From assembly GCF_000143085.1 (NCBI RefSeq), contig NC_014315.1, forward strand, positions 1,828,001 to 1,892,000: a DNA stretch of 64,000 bases, read 5' to 3'. The stretch's first letter is position 1. Each line of letters opens with the position of its first letter. The position numbers were made by a program, and so were the translations under genes. Of the stretch, positions 12,224 through 22,004 are shown one piece after another. The DNA is from Nitrosococcus watsonii C-113. GTDB taxonomy: Bacteria > Pseudomonadota > Gammaproteobacteria > Nitrosococcales > Nitrosococcaceae. The notes below the pieces were generated by a model. That model was not told where the DNA came from, did not search any database, and saw only the letters and a program-made list of their open reading frames with translations.

Positions 12224-12880
12224 TCAGGCCAATAGTTTTCTTCCACGGCCCACCGCAAAAATACCTCCCCCTAGAAGCAGCAAAGCCAAGGAAGAAGGCG
12301 CTGATACGTTGACGGGCGGATCGGTAATTACCCGCAGCTGATCTACTGCGGGTTTGGCTTTCCAGTCAAACCACAAGGTTCGAGAATCGGCGCTAATATT
12401 CCAACCCCCATGATTAAGCTCGTGTTTATCCAACTTTCTTCCACTTTTAGAGAAGAGGGTGCCCGGCTGGCTAAGAAAATCACTCCCTCTTAAAAAACGG
12501 TTAGAATAGATCAAACCGATAATATCGGTATCAAAGGTAATCCATCCCTTCGCTCTGGACCACTTGCCTTTCTTATCTTTACCAATAGGATCAAAGTGTA
12601 ATAAGTGACTGTTGATGTGTGTGCCGGCAGCAATTGCATTGTTCAAGTCACCATCAAATTCAAACTCTCTATTGACAGAGAGATCCTCAGTTAATACGAA
12701 TGCTTGCTCGTTAAAGGCAAATACGTTCACATTGCTTTCATAGTGATGATTCCGTAAATTAGCAGGCTGGACACCCAATAGGGCATCTCCGCCGAGCTCA
12801 ATGATTAATGCCTGGACATTGCCCATGCTGCTCGCCAATAACAAAAATATTCTTAATAACTTTCCCATGAGATTTGCCAT
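12224..12880 (-). CDS. PEP-CTERM-like exported protein
   Basis: A 218-residue exported protein. Residues 1-24 form a signal peptide ending near NVQA. The C-terminus has the sorting pattern of an exosortase substrate: a short polar turn (VSAPSS), a hydrophobic helix (LALLLLGGGIFAV) and a basic tail (GRGRK). The turn reads APSS rather than the classical VPEP, so this is a variant. The body is a beta-rich domain I cannot name. Such proteins are thought to be cut by an exosortase and delivered to the surface or extracellular matrix; no exosortase gene is in the window. ATG at 12880 or 12868 could be the start; neither has a clear ribosome site. Confidence 0.65.
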   Translation of the reverse strand: MANLMGKLLRIFLLLASSMGNVQALIIELGGDALLGVQPANLRNHHYESNVNVFAFNEQAFVLTEDLSVNREFEFDGDLNNAIAAGTHINSHLLHFDPIGKDKKGKWSRAKGWITFDTDIIGLIYSNRFLRGSDFLSQPGTLFSKSGRKLDKHELNHGGWNISADSRTLWFDWKAKPAVDQLRVITDPPVNVSAPSSLALLLLGGGIFAVGRGRKLLA

Positions 12881-13150
12881 AAACTTTATAAAACATTGAA
12901 TTAATCATTCCTAAGCAAATCTCTTACCAATTCATATTTTTTTATATGTAAAACAAATATTTAAATTATCTATTCCACCGCCAAGCTGAACCAAGTTGTA
13001 ATAAACATGATACTTTTGCTTGCTTATTTGTCCTCTACGAATCTCCCTGCTCAAAAATTTTTTTAAAATCATTTACTTACAAACTTTCCGGCAAGAATCT
13101 CCAAGTGTCACTTTAGGCTTTAGAGGCGAGCGCGGACTACTAGAAAAAAC

Positions 13151-14269
13151 CTATGCTGGTGAGCCCAATGTCACCTCTATATCCAGTCGTTGCTCTTCAC
13201 GAATCACTTGCACTTGAATTTTTTCGCCAGCTTGACGCTGCTCAAGAGCCAAGACTAAATCATCGGCATCCAGCACGGGCTGGCCCTCGACCGCAACGAT
13301 AATGTCCCCCAGATGAATCCGCCCCAGGGAGTCGCGCTGAACCCCGCGCAAACCGGCTTGCTCCGCGCCACCACCAGGAATCACGCGCAGAATGACTGCC
13401 CCTTCCACCCTCATATTGGCCATAGCCCGCGCTGGCAACAACTCAATCCCCAGCGTTGGTCGCTCTACTCGGCCCTTAGCAATAAGCTCCGGCACTACCC
13501 AATTGACCGTATCCACGGGAATAGCGAAGCCAATCCCGGCATAGGTACCGGAAGGGCTATAAATGGCTGTATTCACCCCCATCAGGCGCCCAGCGCTATC
13601 TAGCAAAGGCCCTCCCGAGTTGCCTGGGTTAATGGCGGCATCGGTTTGTATCACATTGCGAATGGGGATTCTTGCCGCCGACTCCATTTCTCTACCCAGC
13701 GCGCTAATTACCCCCGTGGTTAACGTTTGATCCAGACCAAAGGGGTTCCCAATCGCAAATGCTTTTTGGCCGACTTGGAGATCACCGGAGCTGCCAATAG
13801 CGATAGGCTGAAGCTTGTTTCCCGGCGCCTTAATCCGCAGTACCGCTAAATCCTTTTCAGGGGCTGCCCCAATCAGTTTGGCATCCCAGGTTGAGTGGTC
13901 AGAGAGCGTCACCTTAGCAGCACTCGATCCTTGCACAACGTGTAAATTAGTCACAATGTGGCCGCTATCATCCCAAATAAAGCCTGAACCAGTCCCCCGG
14001 GGAATTTCTTGCACATTTAAGCTAAACCAATCTCGGTGCCGGGACAGGGTGGTGATAAAAACTACGGCGGGGGAAACTTTGCGAAAGAGTTCAATCGTTG
14101 ATTTTTCATCCGCCGCCAAATCCCCACGCGCCAGAACCGGGCGCGGCTCTACCGGAGGGGGCGCTTCTAAAAACCGCTCTGCAACTCCCTGCCACCCCAT
14201 TCCCACAATAAACGCAAGCGCCAACAATAACGCCAAGGAGCCAATAGAGATCTTCTTTCGCTTTAGCAC
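13151..14269 (-). CDS. HtrA/DegP-like trypsin-type serine protease with PDZ domain
   Basis: A 372-residue periplasmic protease. An uncleaved or cleavable N-terminal hydrophobic helix (residues 10-27) anchors or exports it. The trypsin-fold catalytic triad is H110 (TNLHVV), D140 (EKDLAVL) and S218 (GNSGGP), and one PDZ domain covers about residues 270-370. One PDZ rather than two places it nearer DegS/HhoA-type members than DegP. It starts with GTG, 51 bases after gpmA on the same strand, so the two may be cotranscribed. Role by family: degradation or sensing of misfolded envelope proteins. Confidence 0.88.
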   Translation of the reverse strand: MLKRKKISIGSLALLLALAFIVGMGWQGVAERFLEAPPPVEPRPVLARGDLAADEKSTIELFRKVSPAVVFITTLSRHRDWFSLNVQEIPRGTGSGFIWDDSGHIVTNLHVVQGSSAAKVTLSDHSTWDAKLIGAAPEKDLAVLRIKAPGNKLQPIAIGSSGDLQVGQKAFAIGNPFGLDQTLTTGVISALGREMESAARIPIRNVIQTDAAINPGNSGGPLLDSAGRLMGVNTAIYSPSGTYAGIGFAIPVDTVNWVVPELIAKGRVERPTLGIELLPARAMANMRVEGAVILRVIPGGGAEQAGLRGVQRDSLGRIHLGDIIVAVEGQPVLDADDLVLALEQRQAGEKIQVQVIREEQRLDIEVTLGSPA

Positions 14270-14320
14270 GGCTTGATTTTTTAGTCTTTCTATCTGGAAA
14301 AGTAGGAGCAGAATTATAGC

Positions 14321-15052
14321 CTAATGGGCGGTGTCACCAATCGCTTCCTGGCTCTTTTCAGAGTCAGCCAGATAATAATGGGCGGTTGGTCTGAAGGCGC
14401 TGTCTAGCTCGAACACCAAGGGAATACCCGTAGGAATATTAAGCTCCATCACTTCTTGATCAGATAGTCCCTCAAGATGTTTATATAAAGCCCGCAAAGA
14501 ATTACCGTGAGCAACAATAATTAGCTCCTTACCAGCGGCAATATCCGGCAAGATGCACTGTTTCCAGCAGGGAATAACCCGCTGAAGGGTCTTTTTAAGA
14601 GATTCTGATGCTGGCAGCGCTTCCGGAGCCAAGCCTGCATAACGCCTATCGAAGCGCGGATGCCGGGGATCGGAATTATCCAATGGCGGTGGCTCAATCC
14701 CATAACCCCGACGCCACTGATGCACTAACTCCGCACCATATTGCTTAGCCATTTCTGCTTTGTTCAACCCTTGCAGACTGCCATAATGGCGCTCATTCAG
14801 TTCCCACCGTTTCTCCACAGGGAGCCATACCAGGTCCATCATTTCTTCTACGATCCAAAGAGTGCGAATAGCCCGCTTAAGTACCGACGTATAGGCCTTA
14901 TCGAATTGATACCCTTCATTTTTCAAAATCTTACCCGCAAGACGGGCTTCTTCAACGCCATTTGTAGAAAGATCGACATCCGTCCAACCGGTGAAGCGAT
15001 TCTCCAAATTCCACATGCTTTCACCATGACGAAGTAATATCACTCTATTCAC
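14321..15052 (-). CDS. gpmA: 2,3-bisphosphoglycerate-dependent phosphoglycerate mutase
   Basis: Glycolytic and gluconeogenic enzyme that interconverts 3- and 2-phosphoglycerate. The phosphohistidine motif LLRHGES is at the N-terminus (H9 with the start used here), followed by [10 protein letters not shown], the family Glu in ELNERHYG, and the second His in [10 protein letters not shown]. Length is normal for the dPGM type. Two GTG codons compete as start: the one at 15056-15058 overlaps the ribosome site itself, while the GTG at 15050-15052 lies 5 bases after AAGGAGG (15058-15064) and gives the usual short N-terminus, so I choose the latter. Confidence 0.93.
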   Translation of the reverse strand: MNRVILLRHGESMWNLENRFTGWTDVDLSTNGVEEARLAGKILKNEGYQFDKAYTSVLKRAIRTLWIVEEMMDLVWLPVEKRWELNERHYGSLQGLNKAEMAKQYGAELVHQWRRGYGIEPPPLDNSDPRHPRFDRRYAGLAPEALPASESLKKTLQRVIPCWKQCILPDIAAGKELIIVAHGNSLRALYKHLEGLSDQEVMELNIPTGIPLVFELDSAFRPTAHYYLADSEKSQEAIGDTAH

Positions 15053-16830
<1,778 letters not shown>

Positions 16831-16868
16831 TCAATAAAATTGACTTAGAGACTACCTGGAGCCCAAAC

Positions 16869-17714
16869 ATGACCCTTGAAAACTTAAGTCGTAACAAAAG
16901 CTTTGGTGGCTGGCATCAACAATATAACCACTACGCCTCAAGCCTCAACTGCACAATGCGCTTCGCCATCTACCTGCCACCTCAAGCTACTGCAGGAGCA
17001 AAAGTCCCGGTACTATACTGGTTGTCCGGGTTAACCTGCACCGATGAAAATTTTATGCAAAAAGCCGGTGCGCATCGTATCGCCGCTGAACTGGGGATGG
17101 CGATAGTAGCGCCAGATACCAGCCCAAGGGGCAAGGAAGTAGCGGACGATCCAGAGGGTGCTTATGATCTAGGCAAAGGGGCAAGCTTTTATGTCAATGC
17201 TACTCAACCACCCTGGCGATCCCATTACCAAATGTATGATTATGTGGTACAGGAACTCCCGGCGCTCGTTGAGGCCCAATTTCCGGTTTCTGGGCAGCGT
17301 TCTATTGCGGGCCACTCCATGGGGGGACATGGCGCTTTGATCATTGCTATGCGTAACCCCGAACATTACCAGTCGGTATCTGCCTTCAGTCCAATCAGTA
17401 ACCCCATGAACTGCCCCTGGGGACAGAAGGCCTTCTCGGCCTATCTTGGCCCTCAGATGGATACATGGCGGCAGTATGATGCCAGCGAATTGATGCGCGC
17501 TGCAAAACGATTCGTACCGGCCTTGGTGGATCAAGGCGAAGGGGATAATTTCTTGCACACCGAGTTAAAGCCAGAAACGCTACTAGCGGCAGCACAGATC
17601 AGTGGCTATCCCCTGCAACTGCGTCGCCATCAGGATTATGATCACAGCTACTACTTTATCGCCAGTTTTATTGAAGAGCATCTACGCTTCCACAGGGATC
17701 ACCTTACATCATGA
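16869..17714 (+). CDS. fghA: S-formylglutathione hydrolase
   Basis: A 281-residue serine esterase of the alpha/beta-hydrolase fold that releases formate and glutathione from S-formylglutathione, completing glutathione-dependent formaldehyde oxidation started by AdhC. The nucleophile S150 is in GHSMGGHGAL, and the triad is completed by Asp in the VDQGEGDNF region and His in DYDHSYYF. The YWLSGLTCTDENF stretch near residue 50 is a family hallmark. It is cotranscribed with adhC by position. It ends 13 bases before the convergent patatin gene. Confidence 0.94.
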   Translation: MTLENLSRNKSFGGWHQQYNHYASSLNCTMRFAIYLPPQATAGAKVPVLYWLSGLTCTDENFMQKAGAHRIAAELGMAIVAPDTSPRGKEVADDPEGAYDLGKGASFYVNATQPPWRSHYQMYDYVVQELPALVEAQFPVSGQRSIAGHSMGGHGALIIAMRNPEHYQSVSAFSPISNPMNCPWGQKAFSAYLGPQMDTWRQYDASELMRAAKRFVPALVDQGEGDNFLHTELKPETLLAAAQISGYPLQLRRHQDYDHSYYFIASFIEEHLRFHRDHLTS

Positions 17715-17727
17715 AGCAAAGAAAGCC

Positions 17728-18867
17728 TTACTTCTCCAGAAACTCGCGAATTTCATCACTTCGCCGGTGGGCATCCTCTCTTCCCAATTCCATCAAGCGC
17801 TCAAGGTAATCGGGTTGAAACATCAACAGGCTCAAAACATCATTACTGCGAGTTTCCTGGGTACCCAGCCCCCGAGTCATAAAGCGAAAGGAACGTGGCA
17901 GCGTCGATTCATACTCGTTGGCCAACTTGCCTAAATCCTGGGATGGCCGTGATAGCAGAAGCTTAACGGGGCGCAAACCATAACGCTGCTGTTCTGGTAA
18001 CCTAGCTACCAAGCGGTTGATCCGCTCCAAACGCAAGGCATCATTGTCGAATACATCCAAAAAGATTGCATCAAAAAGCGCACCAGCCACCTGGATAGGC
18101 GGTGGATAATGATCGATATTGGGATAATTGTCTTCCTCATAACTAGGAGCGTAGTGGGTTGAAATAGCTAGTATCCGGCTGGCCCCAAGATGAATAGCCG
18201 GCGATAAAGGCGCGGTCATGCGGATACCCCCATCGCCATACCAATGTCCACCAATCTCCACCGCTGGGAAAAAGAAGGGTAAGGAAACGGAAGCTAGAAT
18301 ATGCTTGCGTTTCAGAGCACATTGAATTCCCTTGCGATGGGCCCGCTCCCAGCGTCGCAATTCCCGCCCCTGCACCCAGCTTACGGACTGGCCCGTGGAA
18401 TAATTGGAGGCAGTGATAGCAATAGCTTTTAACTCCCCTCCCCCCAAATTACGTTGAATACCTATCAAATAACCGTCATTCAGATCAAAAACCTCCTCTA
18501 ACAGCACCTCCAGCGGAGAAGTATCCAAAAGGCTGCGGACTTTTATGGTATGGGAGGCCCCCCCTAGCAACAGACGAAGGCTCCAGCGGACTACATTACT
18601 GACAATAGAAAGTGAATCGACCCGAAACATCTGTTCCGTGGTAAGCCCCTTCCATATCTTGCTCAAGCCTTCGACTCTTTCGCTAAAAGTACCAGGCTGA
18701 TTAGCCAAATAGGTAGCATTAATAGCGCCGGCGGAAACGCCGGTTAAAATAGGTATCTTGAGCTCAGGATAAAGCTGGGCAAGGCAGTTAAGAAACCCGA
18801 TCTGATAAGCGGCGCGGGCCCCTCCGCCGCTCATCACTAAAGCAAGATCGCCCCCGTTAGAATTCAT
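17728..18867 (-). CDS. Patatin-like phospholipase
   Basis: A 379-residue acyl hydrolase of the patatin family. The oxyanion-hole motif GGGARAAYQIG is at residues 14-24, the nucleophile elbow GVSAG puts the catalytic Ser at 45, and the catalytic Asp lies in GDGGIR near residue 213. The C-terminal third is helical and less conserved. It lacks a signal peptide, so it is probably a cytoplasmic or membrane-associated lipase acting on phospholipids. It has no obvious operon partner. Confidence 0.88.
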   Translation of the reverse strand: MNSNGGDLALVMSGGGARAAYQIGFLNCLAQLYPELKIPILTGVSAGAINATYLANQPGTFSERVEGLSKIWKGLTTEQMFRVDSLSIVSNVVRWSLRLLLGGASHTIKVRSLLDTSPLEVLLEEVFDLNDGYLIGIQRNLGGGELKAIAITASNYSTGQSVSWVQGRELRRWERAHRKGIQCALKRKHILASVSLPFFFPAVEIGGHWYGDGGIRMTAPLSPAIHLGASRILAISTHYAPSYEEDNYPNIDHYPPPIQVAGALFDAIFLDVFDNDALRLERINRLVARLPEQQRYGLRPVKLLLSRPSQDLGKLANEYESTLPRSFRFMTRGLGTQETRSNDVLSLLMFQPDYLERLMELGREDAHRRSDEIREFLEK

Positions 18868-19036
18868 AGAAAAGATCTTTTCAACAGCCGCTTCTTTCAG
18901 GCTTTAAAAATCATGGATTTAATTATAATTAAATAACTGTTCGCGGGTAAACCTATGATATTCTTTACCGCATAAATTTTTTTATCAACTTACCATAATA
19001 TCCATTGGTACAGAATCGACAACACTCAATTTCCTT

Positions 19037-19792
19037 CTAAACCCGGAATACATATTCCTTTCCTTCCTCCCGCTCGCAATCCTGGGGATAATTTTTGCGC
19101 TTGTCTTCATAATACCGCTCACGGGCATCTCCTTCCGAAAGGCGATTGTAAGTTACAAAAAGAAGCCGCCGCTGCTTATCCGTAAGGTTGGGTTGAGAGC
19201 CGTGGGGAGTAAAAGAATCAAACAAAATCATATCTCCCGGCTGAGTTGGGCAAGCGATAAATGTCATCTCTTTCATTTCATCTTCCCCCAAGGGTGCCCA
19301 TTCCTTGAACATACCAATTTTATGTTTTCCTGGGACAATTTCTAGGCAGCCATTTTCCTGATTGGCCTCATCAACACAAATAAGCGCCGTGATACAAAGA
19401 CTATTATATTCCCACCAACCCGCTTGGTGATCTTGATGGGGTTTAAAACCATCGCCACCAGGAAATTTGAAGTTGATTTTTTCCTTGAAAAGGACCGCGG
19501 GTTCTCCAAAGAACTCAGAAATGGCTTCCTCAAGCTTGCTCTTGCAAAATAATTGAGCAAACCCCTTATGATAAGGAGAGAAATTCTCCATGCGATTTAA
19601 CAATCGCCGGCCAGGCTCAGCAAGGGAATCCTCATAATAACGCTGATACTTGCCAGGGGCATCAGGATAAGCCTGAACCTCATCTACCCAGCGGCTAATT
19701 TGCGCCATTTCCCGATCATTATAAAATCCCCGTACCACAGCAAAGCCATCGCGCTTGAAAGCTTGAATATGCTCCTTTATTAGATCACTCAT
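19037..19792 (-). CDS. Phytanoyl-CoA dioxygenase (PhyH) family oxygenase
   Basis: A 251-residue Fe(II)/2-oxoglutarate-dependent oxygenase. The iron triad is H119-x-D121 (KPHQDHQ) and H197 (TPHGSQ), and an Arg at 208/209 is placed to bind the 2-oxoglutarate carboxylate. Substrate cannot be read from the sequence; relatives act on phytanoyl-CoA, ectoine, phosphonates and many small molecules. The N-terminal part (residues 30-70, PGKYQRYYE and NRMENF) looks most like the phosphonate-type members, but that is a loose impression. It follows folE by 39 bases on the same strand and has a strong AAGGAG site, so the two are likely cotranscribed. Confidence 0.82.
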   Translation of the reverse strand: MSDLIKEHIQAFKRDGFAVVRGFYNDREMAQISRWVDEVQAYPDAPGKYQRYYEDSLAEPGRRLLNRMENFSPYHKGFAQLFCKSKLEEAISEFFGEPAVLFKEKINFKFPGGDGFKPHQDHQAGWWEYNSLCITALICVDEANQENGCLEIVPGKHKIGMFKEWAPLGEDEMKEMTFIACPTQPGDMILFDSFTPHGSQPNLTDKQRRLLFVTYNRLSEGDARERYYEDKRKNYPQDCEREEGKEYVFRV

Positions 19793-19831
19793 GGAGACTC
19801 CTTAAACACATCCATTATCGAAAAAAATGAG

Positions 19832-20473
19832 TTAACTAACCGAGGAACGGCGTATTAAGTCCATAAACTCGGCCCGAGTCCGCGAATCCTCCCGAAATGT
19901 CCCCAACATAGCACTGGTGACAGTCTGGCTATTCTGTTTTTGCACGCCCCGCATGACCATACAAAAATGACAAGCTTCCAACACAACCCCAACGCCGCGG
20001 GCATTAAGTACTGACATTAACCCACTCGCGATTTGAGTAGTGAGACGTTCTTGCACTTGAAGCCGTCGAGCAAAGACATCAATCACCCGGGCGATTTTAC
20101 TCAGCCCCACAATGCGCCCCTTCGGCAGGTAGCCCACATGGGCTCGTCCAAAAAAAGGCAGCATGTGATGCTCGCACAGAGAATAAAATTCCACATCCTT
20201 GACAATGACCATTTCCTCGCATTCATCTTCAAAGAGGGCATCCTTGACCACCTCCTCCACCGTCATATGATAACCACTCGTAAGGAAATCAAGGGCTTTA
20301 GCAACTCGCTGTGGAGTACGTTTAAGCCCCTCGCGCTTGGGATCTTCGCCCAAGCGGGTTAAAATTTCCTCCACGCTAGCTTCGAATTCCGGGTCATAAT
20401 GCTCTCCCGGCCCCACATCCAAGCTGCCAATGTAGTGGCCTTCCCGCACCACCTTGGTCAATTTCGTATCCAT
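19832..20473 (-). CDS. folE: GTP cyclohydrolase I
   Basis: A 213-residue enzyme that converts GTP to 7,8-dihydroneopterin triphosphate, the first step of folate and pterin synthesis. The zinc ligands C100 and H103 ([11 protein letters not shown]) and C171 (ACHFC) are all present, with the family block [23 protein letters not shown] between them. The protein is the canonical type I form and full length. It leads a two-gene unit with the PhyH-family oxygenase. It is divergent from the glutamine amidotransferase gene. Confidence 0.95.
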   Translation of the reverse strand: MDTKLTKVVREGHYIGSLDVGPGEHYDPEFEASVEEILTRLGEDPKREGLKRTPQRVAKALDFLTSGYHMTVEEVVKDALFEDECEEMVIVKDVEFYSLCEHHMLPFFGRAHVGYLPKGRIVGLSKIARVIDVFARRLQVQERLTTQIASGLMSVLNARGVGVVLEACHFCMVMRGVQKQNSQTVTSAMLGTFREDSRTRAEFMDLIRRSSVS

Positions 20474-20668
20474 CGTGTTTTTACTCTCTACCCAGAGATG
20501 CCTAGACGGCTCCCATTATCATTATAATTCAGTTACGATTGTACTTTTGCGGACTTACAATACCCCTAACATTGGTGAAGAGGCTCCTCCCTTGCAATAA
20601 TTTTTTAATAGTATACAGAATTACGCTGCTCTGATACCTGAACCTGTACTTCATAGAGGTTTGTTCCC

Positions 20669-21451
20669 ATGTGTCAATTACTTGGAATGAATTGTAACGT
20701 GCCCACCGATATCTGTTTCTCCTTTGAGGGCTTTAGTCAGCGTGGCGGCGGTACCGATGAGCACCGGGACGGTTGGGGAATTGCTTTCTTTGAAGGGAGA
20801 GGCTGCCGAAATTTTGTAGATATTTTACCCGCCACTGATTCCCCCGTTGCCCATTTGGTCAAGGCATATCCAATTAAATCCCTCAATGTGATCGCCCATA
20901 TACGTAAGGCTACCGTAGGTAAAATCCGTCTGGAAAACACCCACCCTTTCGTCCGGGAACTCTGGGGACGTTATTGGATTTTCGCCCATAATGGAGATTT
21001 GAAAGACTTTACTCCGCCCCTTCCAACTGATTTTCAACCGGTTGGAGAAACTGACAGCGAGCAGGCTTTTTGTCTTCTGCTGCAAGCGTTGAAAGACCGC
21101 CACCCCCATGGTATGCCTACACTACCGGCGTTACATCGAACCCTATGCGCCACAGCAGCGGAAATTGCCACTTACGGTAGCTTCAATTTCATCCTTTCCA
21201 ATGGGGAGCATTTATTTGCCTATGGCTCTACCCAGCTAAGCTATATCGTTCGGCGCCATCCCTTCGGCCAGGCTCATTTAGTGGATAAGGATATGACGGT
21301 TGATTTCAGGGAAGTCACCACTGAGCGGGACCAGGTTGCCGTTATTGCCACCGCCCCTCTTACGGATAATGAATCCTGGACCCTAATCCCCCCAGGAACC
21401 CTCGTTGCATTCCAGGATGGACTCCCACTTATTTCAAACTCCGGCAGATAG
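20669..21451 (+). CDS. Class II glutamine amidotransferase (YafJ-like)
   Basis: A 260-residue stand-alone Ntn-hydrolase glutaminase domain. The catalytic Cys is residue 2 (MCQLLGM), exposed after Met removal; RGGGTDEHRDGWGIAFF, HIRKAT and FAHNGDL are the substrate-pocket motifs of the family. No synthase domain follows, so the ammonia acceptor is unknown; YafJ-type proteins are largely uncharacterised. AGAGG lies upstream of the ATG. The gene stands alone by strand and spacing. Confidence 0.88.
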   Translation: MCQLLGMNCNVPTDICFSFEGFSQRGGGTDEHRDGWGIAFFEGRGCRNFVDILPATDSPVAHLVKAYPIKSLNVIAHIRKATVGKIRLENTHPFVRELWGRYWIFAHNGDLKDFTPPLPTDFQPVGETDSEQAFCLLLQALKDRHPHGMPTLPALHRTLCATAAEIATYGSFNFILSNGEHLFAYGSTQLSYIVRRHPFGQAHLVDKDMTVDFREVTTERDQVAVIATAPLTDNESWTLIPPGTLVAFQDGLPLISNSGR

Positions 21452-21495
21452 CCATTTTAAATACTTCAGGGTTAACAAGATGACAACTCAATGCC

Positions 21496-21525
21496 CTTGC
21501 CGCTTAAGCTCCAATCCCCTACGCT
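21496..21525 (+). promoter_or_regulatory. Possible heat-shock (sigma-32-like) promoter for hsp20-lon
   Basis: CTTGCC at 21496-21501 and CCCCTACGCT at 21516-21525 are separated by 14 bases, which resembles the sigma-32 consensus (CTTGAA and CCCCATnT). It lies about 100 bases before hsp20, and both downstream genes are typical heat-shock genes. A GC-rich palindrome lies between it and the gene. Confidence 0.35.
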
Positions 21526-21628
21526 TTATAGAGATAATTAATGAAAGTTAGAATTTTACCTAGGGGGGCCCCCGAGGATTTACCGTTTAACGGTCTTTAG
21601 AGTCATTGTTACAGGTAATTTTTCCCTC

Positions 21629-22003
21629 ATGGCAACTTATTTTTCTAGCATGAAACAGGTATTCATTAATTCTGAAGAACAAGCCTATCAAGAAAGCGTT
21701 TGGCAACCTCCCGCCGATATCTATCGCATTGAACGAGGATGGCTAGTTAAACTAGATCTTGCTGGGATTCGCAACGAAGATATTCACCTTAGTATTCACG
21801 AGCAACGTTTGGTCGTCCAAGGCTTACGCCGAGATTGGATAGTAGAAGCTGGGCAGCAATATTACTCCATGGAGATTGCTTATAACCGCTTTAGGCGTGC
21901 GATTGAGTTTCCTGCTTCTTTGGAGCAGGCTCGCATCACCACCAAGTACCGTGATGGGATGCTGCTCATCTGGCTAGAAATAACGTCTCAAGAGGGTTTG
22001 TGA
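21629..22003 (+). CDS. Hsp20/alpha-crystallin family small heat-shock protein
   Basis: A 124-residue small chaperone. The alpha-crystallin domain runs from about residue 28 to the end, with PADIYRIERGWLVKLDLAGI at its start and the strand YRDGMLLIWLEI near the end; the usual C-terminal IxI extension is missing or very short. It binds unfolding proteins without ATP. The stop codon is one base before the lon start, so the two are translated from one message, pairing a holdase with an ATP-dependent protease. Confidence 0.9.
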   Translation: MATYFSSMKQVFINSEEQAYQESVWQPPADIYRIERGWLVKLDLAGIRNEDIHLSIHEQRLVVQGLRRDWIVEAGQQYYSMEIAYNRFRRAIEFPASLEQARITTKYRDGMLLIWLEITSQEGL

Positions 22004-22004
22004 A

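Noticed and set aside
12013-12258. Minus-strand frame of 81 codons after the small PEP-CTERM gene
   Set aside because: Overlaps the PEP-CTERM gene end, has Arg-rich composition without family features and no ribosome site.
21551-21600. GC-rich palindrome (GGGGGGCCCCC) before hsp20
   Set aside because: Too short and without spacing features of known heat-shock operators such as CIRCE; noted only as context for the promoter candidate.
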